Source of the DNA: Candidatus Methylomirabilota bacterium
GTDB lineage: Bacteria; Methylomirabilota; Methylomirabilia; Rokubacteriales; CSP1-6
Reading direction: 5' to 3'
NCBI GenBank assembly: GCA_035709005.1
Contig: DASTFB010000031.1
Coordinates: forward strand, 1-64,000
Length of the DNA stretch: 64,000 nucleotides
The number at the start of each line of letters is the position of its first letter. Positions within the stretch are counted from its first letter, which is position 1. The translations under genes were made by a program, and so were the position numbers. The notes under the pieces are model-generated. The model saw only the letters and a list, made by a program, of their open reading frames with translations. It was not told where the DNA came from and did no database searches. Below, one piece after another: positions 35,716-44,411 of this stretch.

Positions 35716-36720
35716 ATGGACGTGGGGATCTTCGACCATCTGGACCGCCGGGACGTCCCGCTCGACGAGCTCTACGAGAGCCGGCTACGGCTGCTGGAGC
35801 AGTACGACGCGGCGGGCTTCTCCGCCTACCACCTGGCCGAGCACCACGCCACCCCGCTGGGCCTGGCGCCGGTGCCCGGCATCTTCCTGGCCGCGGCCTC
35901 GCAGCGCACACGGCGCATCCGCCTGGGCCCCTGCGTGTACATCCTGCCGCTCTACGATCCCGTGCGGCTCATCGAAGAGATCTGCATGCTGGACCAGCTC
36001 ACCCGCGGGCGCTTCGATCTCGGAGTGGGCCGCGGCATCGTGCCCTACGAGATGGCGTACTTCGACCTGCACCACCTGGAGACCGAGGACGTGTATCGCG
36101 AGGCGCTGGAGGTCGTGCTGGGCGGGCTGACCAGCGACGTCCTGGATCACCGGGGGCCGCGCTACACCTATCGCAAGGTGCCGATGGTGCTGCGGCCGTG
36201 GCAGCGGCCGCACCCTCCGCTCTGGTACGGGCTCGGTCACCTGGAAGGCGCGGAGTGGGCGGCCACTCACAAGGTGAACGTCATCACCAACCACACCGCG
36301 GAGGGCGCCCGGCCGCTCTTCGAGCGGTATCGGGACGTCTGGCAGCGCAAGCACGGCGGCGCGGAGATGCCCAAGCTGGGTGTCTCCCGCCACGTGGTGG
36401 TGGCCGATACCGACGCCCGGGCCGAAGCCTGGGCCCGGGCGGCCTACGCCACCTGGTACGCCAACCTCACCAAGCTGTGGCGGGACTTCGGCGCCATCCC
36501 GACCCGCTTCGCCCGGGACTTCGACGAGGCGCGCCAGCGGGGGCTCGCCATCGCGGGCACCCCGGACCGCGTGCGCGCGGGGATCCAGCGCGAGGTGGCC
36601 ACCAGCCAGTGCACGTACCTCGTCTGCCGGATGATGTTCGGCGATCTCGGCGAGACCGAGGCCAGCGCCTCCATCGGCCTGTTCGCCACCGAGGTGATGC
36701 CCCGGCTCACTTCCGCGTAG
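35716..36720 (+). CDS. LLM-class flavin-dependent oxidoreductase (alkanal-monooxygenase-like)
   Basis: A 334-residue luciferase-like enzyme. The start MDVGIFDHLDRRDVPLDELY and AYHLAEHHATPLGLAPVPGI, then GRFDLGVGRGIVPYEMAYF, place it near bacterial luciferase/alkane-type group members that use FMNH2. ATG at 35716 begins the conserved N-terminus; GTG at 35701 is an alternative. The frame is open to 35539 without family resemblance. The stop overlaps the end of a convergent TPR gene by 14 bases. Substrate unknown. Confidence 0.88.
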   Translation: MDVGIFDHLDRRDVPLDELYESRLRLLEQYDAAGFSAYHLAEHHATPLGLAPVPGIFLAAASQRTRRIRLGPCVYILPLYDPVRLIEEICMLDQLTRGRFDLGVGRGIVPYEMAYFDLHHLETEDVYREALEVVLGGLTSDVLDHRGPRYTYRKVPMVLRPWQRPHPPLWYGLGHLEGAEWAATHKVNVITNHTAEGARPLFERYRDVWQRKHGGAEMPKLGVSRHVVVADTDARAEAWARAAYATWYANLTKLWRDFGAIPTRFARDFDEARQRGLAIAGTPDRVRAGIQREVATSQCTYLVCRMMFGDLGETEASASIGLFATEVMPRLTSA

Positions 36721-37168
36721 ACTCGTAGCGCTGGATCGCCCGCTTCAGATCGCGGTACTCCTCGCAGCCGAAGAAGCAGAGCTTGTCGAGAGCGGTCAGG
36801 TGCTCCCTGGCCTTGGCCACGTTGCCGACCTTGAGGTAGGCCTCGCCGATGTACTCGTGAGCGCCCCGGTGCTTGGGATCCAGGCGGAGCGCCTCCTGGT
36901 AATGCTTGAAGACCACAGCCATGTCGGGGTTGGCGCCGTTGCGGATCGCGTAGGCCAACAGGTTGTGATAGTCCGCGTTGCGCGGATCGCGCGCGACGGC
37001 ATTCTGCATAACCTCGGCCGCGCCCTTCCAGTCCTTGGCCGCGATGCGGGCGCGGGCAGTGGCGAGATCGGGATCCGGGGGCGTCACGGTCGCCTGCGGG
37101 TCGTTGGCGAGGGCGATCGTCGCGAGCGTCAGGCAGATGAGGAAGGCCCGGCGCAGGTGCTTGAGCAT
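36707..37168 (-). CDS. Small exported TPR protein
   Basis: A 153-residue protein with a signal peptide (MLKHLRRAFLICLTLATIALA). It has about three tetratricopeptide-like repeats: ARARIAAKDWKGAAEVMQNA, NLLAYAIRNGANPDMAVVFK, EYIGEAYLKVGNVAKAREHL. A C-terminal LCFFGCEEYRDLKRAI has two cysteines spaced as in a small loop. Likely a periplasmic protein-protein adaptor. ATG at 37168 has GGAAGGAG 7 bases upstream; an in-frame ATG at 37192 lacks this. It follows the LLM gene by 4 bases, so they are coupled. Confidence 0.8.
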   Translation of the reverse strand: MLKHLRRAFLICLTLATIALANDPQATVTPPDPDLATARARIAAKDWKGAAEVMQNAVARDPRNADYHNLLAYAIRNGANPDMAVVFKHYQEALRLDPKHRGAHEYIGEAYLKVGNVAKAREHLTALDKLCFFGCEEYRDLKRAIQRYESTRK

Positions 37169-37172
37169 GGCA

Positions 37173-38222
37173 TCACTCCTTCCGGTCGTCATTGTGCCAC
37201 CGCTTCACCGCCGGGAGCACCTCCCGTCCGAACAGCTCGACCGTGCGGAGCGGGTCGGAGGCGAGGCTCACCGTGAACATGAGGTTCCGGGCCCCGGCCG
37301 CGACCGCGGCCCGGACCTGGGCCACGCAGTCCTCGGGGGTCCCGGCTACGGCGAGGCGCCGGCGCAGGTAGTCGAAGAGACCGAGCCGCCGGGTGAGGGC
37401 CGGGTCCATCTCGGCGCGATGGGTCGTGTACCGCGCCCGGAGCTCGCGGATCGCGGGGACGAGCTCGGCCGGGACGCCACGCTGGGCGGGCGCCGGGCCC
37501 AGGATGTAGGCGGCGACGAAGCCGAGGATGTTGTCCAGGCTGCCAAGCGCGACCTCGCGCTGTTCGCTGACGTCAAGGCAGGCGATCCACCAGATGTCGA
37601 GATCCTCCCCCGCGCGTCCACTGGCACGGGCGCCTTCCGTCACGAAGCCGCGGGCCTGATCCACCTGGCCACGCTCGAGGCCGAAGTTGACGAAGACACC
37701 GTCCGCCACCGCTCCCGCGGCCCGGAGCGCGCCGGGGCCCGAGCCGGCCGCATATATGGGAACCTGGTGGGCGAGGCGGGGAAGCTGGGCCGAGGCGCCA
37801 TCGAGCGTCGCCCGCTCGCCGGCCAGGAGCGCGCGCACGAAGGCCAGACCCCGGCAGAACGCCTCCGGCGATGACGGCGAGCCGCCGATGTTGCCCACAC
37901 CGCTGTGCCCGGTGCCGATGCCGAGGAGCAACCGGCCCCCGGAGAGCGCATCGGTGGCCGCCGCCGCTCCGGCCGTGATGGCCGGATGCCGCGTGACGAG
38001 ATTGGTCACGCAGGTCGCGAGCGGCACCCGCTCGGTGCGCACGGCGGCGAGCGCGAGCGCGACCCAGACGTCCATCGCGTTGCCCGGCGTGTCGGCGATC
38101 CCCACGAGGTCCCAGTCCAGACGCTCGCCGAGGGACGCCAGGCGGGCCGTGTAGTCGGGCGTGAACGGCCAGAAGAAGAAGCCGAAGCGGGGAGGTGCCG
38201 TCACCGCGCCAGCGCTCGACAT
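37173..38222 (-). CDS. LLM-class F420/FMN-dependent oxidoreductase
   Basis: A 349-residue luciferase-like protein. FGFFFWPFTPDYTARLAS, LVGIADTPGNAMDVWVALAL, RVPLATCVTNLVTRHPAITA and GRLLLGIGTGHSGVGNIG match F420-dependent members similar to methylenetetrahydromethanopterin reductase. ATG at 38222 begins the homologous part; the open frame continues upstream to 38333 over the next gene's end. No Shine-Dalgarno is visible. It is in a minus-strand series with the Gfo/Idh gene upstream (16 bases) and the TPR gene downstream (4 bases). Confidence 0.87.
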   Translation of the reverse strand: MSSAGAVTAPPRFGFFFWPFTPDYTARLASLGERLDWDLVGIADTPGNAMDVWVALALAAVRTERVPLATCVTNLVTRHPAITAGAAAATDALSGGRLLLGIGTGHSGVGNIGGSPSSPEAFCRGLAFVRALLAGERATLDGASAQLPRLAHQVPIYAAGSGPGALRAAGAVADGVFVNFGLERGQVDQARGFVTEGARASGRAGEDLDIWWIACLDVSEQREVALGSLDNILGFVAAYILGPAPAQRGVPAELVPAIRELRARYTTHRAEMDPALTRRLGLFDYLRRRLAVAGTPEDCVAQVRAAVAAGARNLMFTVSLASDPLRTVELFGREVLPAVKRWHNDDRKE

Positions 38223-38238
38223 GGGCGCCGGTTCGGGC

Positions 38239-39246
38239 TCAGCCGTAGGGCCGGCCGGCCAGCCCGTAGGCCTGGTCGATGAGACGAACCACCCGGGCGC
38301 AGTCGTGGACGCTGATGGGCGGCGCCGCGCCACGCCGCCAGTGCTCGAGCGCGTCGCGTAGCGCGGTCAGGGCCAGCGGTTCCTTGGGCGCTCCCGGCAG
38401 GGTGTCTTCACCGCCGGCCGTCACCAGCCGCAGCGTGTGACCGGCGGCGATCAGGATAGCGTCGCGGCCCGCGATCTTCCACTCCCCGTCGGTCCCCTCG
38501 CCTGGAAAGGTGTTGCCCACCTCGACAGTCCCCAGCACGCCCCCCGCCGAGCGCAGGAGCACGGAGGCGTAGTCCTCGACCGGCTGGCCCAGGGCGCGCC
38601 AGCTGAGCTGCGCGCCCGTGACCGTCGCCTCCTCGCCGGTCAGGTACAGAAAGAGGTCGAGGCCGTGAGGACCGAGATTCCGGAGGCACCCCCCGCCGGT
38701 GACGGCGGGATCGAGCATCCACGGCGCGTCCCAGGCGGGATAGCGCGCCGAGGTCGGCCGGTTCTGGCGAATGTAGACGTGCGAGAGAGGACCGAACCGC
38801 CCCTCGGCGAGCAGCTGCCGGGCGCTGGCCACGAAGGGTTGGTAGCGCTGGTGGAGCGGGACGGCCACGAAGGCCCCGGCCGCCCGAGCCCGGTCGGCCA
38901 CCCGCCGGACCTCGTCGGCGTTGACCCCCATGGGCTTTTCCATCAGGAACGGATAGCCGTGGTCCAGCAGGTAGTGGGCCGTCTCGGCCATGGTGTTGTG
39001 CGGCCCAAGCGCGATGACGAAGTCGGGCCGGGTCTTGTCCAGCATCTCCCGGTAGTCGGTGAAGATCGGAGGACCCCCGAGCACCGCCGCCCGCTTGGCG
39101 GCGATCGCCGCGCTGGCGTCGTGCAGGCCGACGAGCGTGACGTCGGGGATGCTGCTCAGATGGCGCAGATACGCGGAGTCGTAGAGGGAGTGCCAGTGGC
39201 TGACGCCGATCGCGGCGATGCGGGCAGGGCCGTTTGGGGGAGACAT
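38239..39246 (-). CDS. Gfo/Idh/MocA-family oxidoreductase
   Basis: A 335-residue NAD(P)-dependent sugar or polyol dehydrogenase-like protein. The Rossmann part begins RIAAIGVSHWHS (a degenerate GxGxxG), followed by DVTLVGLHDASAA. The signature EKPMGVNADEVRRVADRA holds the catalytic Lys, and the C-terminal domain GGGCLRNLGPHGLDLFLYLT has the second conserved His. ATG at 39246 is chosen because it begins the Rossmann domain. A TTGACG element lies about 33 bases upstream, but the matching -10 is poor. First gene of a three-gene minus-strand unit. Confidence 0.88.
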   Translation of the reverse strand: MSPPNGPARIAAIGVSHWHSLYDSAYLRHLSSIPDVTLVGLHDASAAIAAKRAAVLGGPPIFTDYREMLDKTRPDFVIALGPHNTMAETAHYLLDHGYPFLMEKPMGVNADEVRRVADRARAAGAFVAVPLHQRYQPFVASARQLLAEGRFGPLSHVYIRQNRPTSARYPAWDAPWMLDPAVTGGGCLRNLGPHGLDLFLYLTGEEATVTGAQLSWRALGQPVEDYASVLLRSAGGVLGTVEVGNTFPGEGTDGEWKIAGRDAILIAAGHTLRLVTAGGEDTLPGAPKEPLALTALRDALEHWRRGAAPPISVHDCARVVRLIDQAYGLAGRPYG

Positions 39247-39357
39247 GCGGCTTCCGAGCGTGCGACAGGGAACGACGTCCGTCAAGCCCGCCGTCGATCG
39301 GGGCTGCTATCATGGCGGCGCCCGACGGTCGGTCGCGACCGGGGCAAGGAGCCGCCG

Positions 39358-39825
39358 ATGACGACCCCGGCCACGAAGGAGTCGCTGCTCGCCGACCTGG
39401 ATCGAGTCGTGCAAGACACCCTCGCCTATTTCGCCGGGCCGGGCCGGACGACTACCGCCCGCATCGACCGCTGGCAGGCCCGGGACGTGTTGATGCACTT
39501 CATCTACTTCCACGACGCCACCGCCTGGGGCATCCAGTCGGCGGCGATGGGCGGGCCTCCGTGGCCGGTGCCCGCGGATGCCGATACCGTGAACGAGGTG
39601 TGCCGCAGGCTCCACGAGCACGAGAGCGTGGACGAGCTGCTGGCGCAGCTCCGGCAGGCCCACGCCCGCCTGGCGCGCGCCGTGGGCAACGCCCCCGACA
39701 TCGACCAGCCGTGCTTTCGGCGGTCGAACGGCCAAACCATGACGGGCCGCCAGCGCCTGGAGCTGTTGGCCCGCCACTGGACCGAGCACGTCCAGGCCCT
39801 GCAGGCGGCGGCTTCCGGCCGGTAG
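39358..39825 (+). CDS. DinB/maleylpyruvate isomerase-like four-helix protein
   Basis: A 155-residue helical protein of the DinB/MDMPI type. DRWQARDVLMHFIYFHDATA and ELLARHWTEHVQALQ contain the His positions that bind metal in such bundles (here His near 45, near 50 and near 142). Members are metal-dependent thiol transferases or isomerases; many are uncharacterised. AAGGAG precedes the ATG. The alpha/beta hydrolase gene starts 16 bases after its stop, beginning a long plus-strand series to about 45.1 kb. Confidence 0.75.
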   Translation: MTTPATKESLLADLDRVVQDTLAYFAGPGRTTTARIDRWQARDVLMHFIYFHDATAWGIQSAAMGGPPWPVPADADTVNEVCRRLHEHESVDELLAQLRQAHARLARAVGNAPDIDQPCFRRSNGQTMTGRQRLELLARHWTEHVQALQAAASGR

Positions 39826-39841
39826 CCAGAAAGGCTCAGCG

Positions 39842-40723
39842 ATGGAAGAGCGGGTGACGTTCGTGTCCGAGGGCTTGAAGCTCGCCGGCATCCTGCACGT
39901 GCCCGACGGGGCGGGGGCGGCGGGCGAGCGCCGGCCGGCCGTGGCCGTGCTGCACGGGTTCGGCAGCAACAAGGACGGCGGCGTGGCCCTGGCCGCGGCC
40001 CGGCTGCTGGTCAGCTGGGGCTACGTTGCCCTGCGCTTCGACATGCGCGGCTGTGGCGAGAGCGATGGCCCACGCGGACGGGTGATCTGCCTGGAGCAGG
40101 TCGAGGACGCTCGCAACGCGCTGTCGTTTCTGAGCAGCCGTCCTGAAGTGGATCCCGAGCGGATCGCGCTGGTGGGCAACAGCTTCGGCGCCGCGGTCGC
40201 CGTCTACACCGCCGGCGTGGATCGCCGGGTCGCCGCGTGCATCTCCTGCGGGGGCTGGGGCGACGGCGAGAGCAAGTTCCGCAAGCAGCACGCCTCGCCC
40301 GAGGCATGGGCGAGGTTCACGGCCATGCTGGAGGAGGGCCGGCGGCGGCAGCGGGCCGGCCAGTCCCTGATGGTCCCCCGCTACGACATCGTCCCCATCC
40401 CGCCGGCGCTCCGCGGCAACCTCTCCCCGGGCTCGATCATGGAGTTTCCCTTCGAGGTGGTCGATAGCATGTACACCTTCAAGGCGAACGACGTCGTGGG
40501 AAAGATCGCGCCCCGCCCGCTCCTGCTTTTGCACCCGGCTCACGACTCCGTCACCCCCACCGAGCAGTCGATCGAGCTGTTCCGCCGCGCCGGTCAGCCG
40601 ACGGAGCTGCATCTGCTGGCCGACGTCGACCATTTCGTGCTCGGTGAGGGCAACCCGCGCGTGGCGAGCCTGGTGCAGGGCTGGCTCGACACCTACCTGC
40701 CCGTGCGGCCCGCGTCCCGATGA
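39842..40723 (+). CDS. Alpha/beta hydrolase (esterase/peptidase-like)
   Basis: A 293-residue hydrolase. VLHGFGSNKDGG is the oxyanion loop, LRFDMRGCGESDG the strand-4 region, LVGNSFGAAVA the nucleophile elbow with Ser in GNSFG, HPAHDSVTP the acid and ADVDHFVLGEG the His, so the triad is complete. No signal peptide. It fits a group of cytoplasmic esterases; the substrate is unknown. Its stop overlaps the Ldh gene by four bases (ATGA). Confidence 0.88.
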   Translation: MEERVTFVSEGLKLAGILHVPDGAGAAGERRPAVAVLHGFGSNKDGGVALAAARLLVSWGYVALRFDMRGCGESDGPRGRVICLEQVEDARNALSFLSSRPEVDPERIALVGNSFGAAVAVYTAGVDRRVAACISCGGWGDGESKFRKQHASPEAWARFTAMLEEGRRRQRAGQSLMVPRYDIVPIPPALRGNLSPGSIMEFPFEVVDSMYTFKANDVVGKIAPRPLLLLHPAHDSVTPTEQSIELFRRAGQPTELHLLADVDHFVLGEGNPRVASLVQGWLDTYLPVRPASR

Positions 40724-41808
40724 CCGGACCCAACACGGTCACGACGGCCGGGGCCCTGATCGCCACCGCCGAGGCGCTGCGGCGCTTCGCCACGGACGTC
40801 TTCGTCCGCGCCGGCATGGCGCCGGCGCCGGCCGGGACGGTCGCCGACGTGCTGGTGTGGGCCAACCTGCGCGGCATGGACTCCCACGGCGTGACCCGCA
40901 TTCCCCGGTACGCGGAGCTCATGCTGACGGGTGACCTCAACCCGAATCCGGTCATGACCACGCCGCTCGATACGCCAGCCGCCGCCGTGCTCGAGGCTGA
41001 TCGCGCGGCCGGCCCGGTGGCCATGACAGAGGCGATGGCCCGGGCGGTGAGCAAAGCCCGGCACGCCGCCGTCGGGCTCGTGCTGGTGCGGGGCACCACG
41101 CACACCGCGGCCCTCGGGTACTACACACTGCTGGCGGCGCAGGATGGCATGGCGGGCGTCGCTCTGTCCGCGTCGGGTCCCAACATGGTCTATCACGGCG
41201 CGCGGACCGCCGGGGTGTCGACGAACCCCATCTCCATCGCGGTGCCCGGCGGCGAGCGAGGGCCCCTCGTCCTGGACATGGCCACCAGCGTCGTGTCGCT
41301 GGGTAGCCTCGTGCAGGCCCGCAAGACCGGGCAGGCCCTGCCGGCCGGTGTCGCCGTCGACGGCGACGGCGAGCCGACGACCGATGCGCAGGCTGCCAGG
41401 GTCCCCCTGCCGCTGGGCGGCCCCAAGGGCTCCGGCCTGTCCCTGATGATCGAGTGCCTCACCAGCCTGATGGTCGGCAACCCCGTCCTCGCCGAGGCGC
41501 TGGAGGGCACGCCCCGCGGACGCCGGCACCGGCAGAATGCGCTCGTGCTGGCCATCGACCTCGCGCGCTTCGGCGATCCGGCGCGATTCCGCCAGGAGGT
41601 CATGCGGCTGACCGCGGCGCTGAAGGCGCTGCCCCGCCGCCCCGAGGTCCCCGAGATCCTCATGCCCGGCGAGCGCGGGCAGCGGACCTTCGAGCGCCGC
41701 AGCCGGGAGGGCGTTCCCGTGCCCCGGGCCATCGTCGAGGAGCTCCGCGCGCTCGCCGACCGCCTGGGCGTGACGATGTTTCCGGCTTCCCCTCGCCCGC
41801 GATCCTAA
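40720..41808 (+). CDS. Malate/L-lactate dehydrogenase-family (Ldh2) oxidoreductase
   Basis: A 362-residue NAD(P)-dependent enzyme of the Ldh2/YlbC type, distinct from Rossmann malate dehydrogenases. The signature GMDSHGVTRIPRYAELM holds catalytic residues, followed by GTTHTAALGYYTLLAAQDGM, VSTNPISIAVPGG and GGPKGSGLSLMIECLTSLM. These reduce 2-keto acids such as 2,3-diketogulonate or sulfolactate/ureidoglycolate precursors. Translationally coupled to the preceding hydrolase (ATGA). Confidence 0.9.
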   Translation: MTGPNTVTTAGALIATAEALRRFATDVFVRAGMAPAPAGTVADVLVWANLRGMDSHGVTRIPRYAELMLTGDLNPNPVMTTPLDTPAAAVLEADRAAGPVAMTEAMARAVSKARHAAVGLVLVRGTTHTAALGYYTLLAAQDGMAGVALSASGPNMVYHGARTAGVSTNPISIAVPGGERGPLVLDMATSVVSLGSLVQARKTGQALPAGVAVDGDGEPTTDAQAARVPLPLGGPKGSGLSLMIECLTSLMVGNPVLAEALEGTPRGRRHRQNALVLAIDLARFGDPARFRQEVMRLTAALKALPRRPEVPEILMPGERGQRTFERRSREGVPVPRAIVEELRALADRLGVTMFPASPRPRS

Positions 41809-41832
41809 CCTGACACCAGAGCAAGGAGCTCG

Positions 41833-42189
41833 ATGATGCGCATCCACAACCTCTACGCCGACGGTAACGGCGAGTCGCACTTCCGGGACATCGAGGTCGA
41901 CTGGGTCGAGGAAACCCGCGCGGGCAAGCTGTCCAAGCGCCTGCCCGCCAACGGGATCATCTTTCGCCAGGTGCAGCCCACCTACGACCTGGACTGGCAT
42001 CCGGCGCCCCGCCGGCAGTACATCATCAACCTCGACGCCGGAGTTCGGATCACCGCCAGCGATGGGGAGAGCCGGGTGATCGGCGCCGGCGAGGTGATCC
42101 TGGTGGAGGATACGACCGGCAAGGGGCACCGCTCGCAGGCGGTCGATCAGAAGATCCGTCACTGCATCTTCGTTCCAGTGGATGATTAA
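41833..42189 (+). CDS. Small cupin-like protein
   Basis: A 118-residue protein with an RmlC-like cupin pattern: WHPAPRRQYIINLDAGVRIT and GAGEVILVEDTTGKGHRSQA. The usual metal His and Glu of cupin motif 1 are replaced (HPAPRRQYII), but the second motif keeps GKGH. It is similar to small uncharacterised cupins encoded with sugar-acid or aromatic catabolism genes. AAGGAG precedes the ATG. A G/C hairpin directly follows the stop. Confidence 0.75.
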   Translation: MMRIHNLYADGNGESHFRDIEVDWVEETRAGKLSKRLPANGIIFRQVQPTYDLDWHPAPRRQYIINLDAGVRITASDGESRVIGAGEVILVEDTTGKGHRSQAVDQKIRHCIFVPVDD

Positions 42190-42691
42190 GATGGGGGGCC
42201 CCGAAATGGCCCCCCATACCCCCCCGTTCGCGTCTCGATCGAGCCAGGGGCTCGATCGCGCCCGCGACGAGCGACCAGGCTCGACCGGGCATCACAACGC
42301 GGTCGTCCGGGCCGACGGGCGGGTGGTGAACGTGGTGCGGCCGCGAGGGCAGCTCTTCGTGTGCGCGACGGGCTGCTGTTGCGGTCGTGTCGAAGACGGG
42401 TTTTCGCCCGTGCCGACCCAGCTCTATCACGACGAGTGGGAGCGCCGGGGCTTGCGCAACGTGGTACACCTCACGATCGGTGGCTGCCTGGGGCCCTGCG
42501 GCCTCGCCAACGTCGCGCTCCTGCTCTTCGACGGCCAGGCCCTGTGGTTTCACTCGATCAACGCCGAGCCGCTGGTCCTGGCGCTCTACGACCACATCGG
42601 GGCGATGCTGAAGGCCGATCGGTGCCTGCCCTCGCCCCCGGCGCTAGCGCCCTATCAGTTCACAGCTTCGGCGTGGCAGCCGCCGCCGTGA
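42182..42691 (+). CDS. (2Fe-2S) ferredoxin-domain protein
   Basis: Up to 169 residues containing a thioredoxin-like [2Fe-2S] ferredoxin domain. VCATGCCCGRVEDGF and TIGGCLGPCGLANV carry the Cys cluster (an extra CCC is present), between about residues 60 and 115. It resembles stand-alone ferredoxin domains associated with CobN-type chelatases, but no cobalt-chelation gene is nearby. The start is uncertain: ATG at 42182, 42191 and 42206 are all in frame, and a hairpin covers the latter two. The conserved part begins only near residue 40. Confidence 0.75.
   Translation: MIKMGGPEMAPHTPPFASRSSQGLDRARDERPGSTGHHNAVVRADGRVVNVVRPRGQLFVCATGCCCGRVEDGFSPVPTQLYHDEWERRGLRNVVHLTIGGCLGPCGLANVALLLFDGQALWFHSINAEPLVLALYDHIGAMLKADRCLPSPPALAPYQFTASAWQPPP
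42191..42217. terminator. Hairpin after the cupin gene, over the start of the ferredoxin gene
   Basis: A perfect 10-bp stem (ATGGGGGGCC and its complement) with loop CCGAAAT. It begins one base after the cupin stop codon and covers the candidate starts 42191 and 42206 of the next gene, so it could end transcription or mask a start codon. Confidence 0.5.
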
Positions 42692-42731
42692 CGACAGGGT
42701 CGTCGGTGGCTCTCTACCAGGAGGCTCAGGC

Positions 42732-44411
42732 ATGGACACGCTGACGGGCGGGCGCGCGGTCGTGGAGCTGCTCAAGGCCGAGCAGGTGCGCTACATCTTC
42801 GGTATCGTGGGCTCGACGTTCCTCGAGGTGCTCGACGCGCTCTACGACGACCGGGGCGTCGAGTACATCAACGTGCGCCACGAGCAGGCCGCCGCCTTCA
42901 TGGCCGACGGGCTGGCGCGCGTCACCGGCCAGCCGGCCGCCTGCTTGGTCACCAGCGGCCCGGGCGCGACGAATCTCATGACCGGAGTGGCCGCCGCCTG
43001 GGTGGCTCATTCCCCGGTCGTGGTCCTGGTGGGTGGCATCCCGCTCGAGCACCACGACAGGGACGCGTTCCAGGACTTCGATCTCGTCAGCATGTTCCGG
43101 CCCGTCAGCAAGCTGGCCGTCCGGATCACCCGGCCCGAGCGGATTCCCGAGCTCCTGCGCGCGGCCCTGCGCGCCGCCAGCAGTGGCCGGCGGGGGCCGG
43201 TATTCGTGGAGATCCCGCGCGACGTCCTGCACGGCGAGCTGCCGCGGACGGACCTCCTGCCGCCGCATCGCTACCGGGTGACCCATCCCCTGCCCGCGCA
43301 CCCCGAGGCCATCGGCGAGGCGGTGCGGCTGCTGCGGACGGCCGAGCGGCCCCTGCTGCTGGTCGGCGGCGGCGTCACGTGGGCCGGGGCCACCGAGCTG
43401 ATCGTGCGCCTGAGCGAGCAGGGCACGATACCGATGATCACCGCGTACGGACGCAACGATGCGGTGCCCAACGGGCATCCGCTCTATCTGGGTCCCCTGG
43501 GCCGCGCCGGCGCGCCGGAGGCCGCCAGCGCGTGCCGCCGGGCCGATGCCCTCGTCGTCGTCGGCTCCCGGCTGGCGCAGTTCACGACCCACTTCGACGA
43601 CCGCTACATCCGGCCGGGCGTCCCGCTCATCCACATCGACATCGAAAGCCGCGACATCGGCCGCTACTATCCGGTGGCCGTGGCCATCCAGGCTGACGCC
43701 CGCGAAGCCTGCCAGGCGCTGCTGGAGGGCCTCGGCCACGCGGGCGCCCCCGACCGGACGGCCTGGCGCCGCGAGGCCGAGAGCCTGCGCGGCCAGCGCC
43801 AGGCGCGCCTGGCCGCGGAGGCCGGACTCGCTGCCAAGCCCATGAAGCCGCAGCGCATCTATGCGGAGTTGCGCCGGGCGCTGCCCCCGGAGACGATCGT
43901 CGCGCTCGACGCGGGGGCCGCCCCGGCGTACGGGTACGACCGCCTGCACTTCGCCCGCCCGCGCACGTTTCTCACCCCGCTCGACCTGGGCGGCCTGGGC
44001 TTCGCGTTCCCCGCCGCGCTGGGCGCGAAGCTCGGCCGGCCCGACGCCCCCGTGCTGGCCATCCACGGCGACGGCGGCTTTCTCATGAATGCGCAGGAGC
44101 TGGAGACGGCCGTACGCCACGGGATCGCCGTCACCACCATCGTGATGAACAACAACTGCTGGGGCTCCGAGAAGGCCTACCAGAAGCACTTCTACGGCGG
44201 GCGCTACATCGGCTGCGACATCGGCAACCCCCGCTACGACGAGTACGCCCGCATCTTCGGCGCCCGCGGGTACTACGTGGAGCACCCGGACCAGGTCGGC
44301 GACGTCGTCCGCTCCGCGCTCGGCTCCGGCCAGCCGGCGGTCATCGAGATCCCCATCGATCCCGAGGAGTTCCCCACGCCCGCCACCGCCGTGCGCCGGA
44401 CGTCGGGGTGA
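42732..44411 (+). CDS. ThDP-dependent acetolactate synthase-like enzyme
   Basis: A 559-residue thiamine-diphosphate enzyme. Catalytic Glu51 is in NVRHEQAAAFMADG, followed by LVTSGPGATNLMTGVA. The cofactor motif IHGDGGFLMNAQ near residue 445 continues to VMNNNCWG. The sequence has the overall acetohydroxyacid synthase plan, but no regulatory subunit or branched-chain genes are nearby. More likely a keto-acid lyase such as a glyoxylate carboligase or sulfoacetaldehyde acetyltransferase relative. CAGGAGG precedes the ATG. It overlaps the DUF3047 gene by four bases (GTGA). Confidence 0.9.
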   Translation: MDTLTGGRAVVELLKAEQVRYIFGIVGSTFLEVLDALYDDRGVEYINVRHEQAAAFMADGLARVTGQPAACLVTSGPGATNLMTGVAAAWVAHSPVVVLVGGIPLEHHDRDAFQDFDLVSMFRPVSKLAVRITRPERIPELLRAALRAASSGRRGPVFVEIPRDVLHGELPRTDLLPPHRYRVTHPLPAHPEAIGEAVRLLRTAERPLLLVGGGVTWAGATELIVRLSEQGTIPMITAYGRNDAVPNGHPLYLGPLGRAGAPEAASACRRADALVVVGSRLAQFTTHFDDRYIRPGVPLIHIDIESRDIGRYYPVAVAIQADAREACQALLEGLGHAGAPDRTAWRREAESLRGQRQARLAAEAGLAAKPMKPQRIYAELRRALPPETIVALDAGAAPAYGYDRLHFARPRTFLTPLDLGGLGFAFPAALGAKLGRPDAPVLAIHGDGGFLMNAQELETAVRHGIAVTTIVMNNNCWGSEKAYQKHFYGGRYIGCDIGNPRYDEYARIFGARGYYVEHPDQVGDVVRSALGSGQPAVIEIPIDPEEFPTPATAVRRTSG

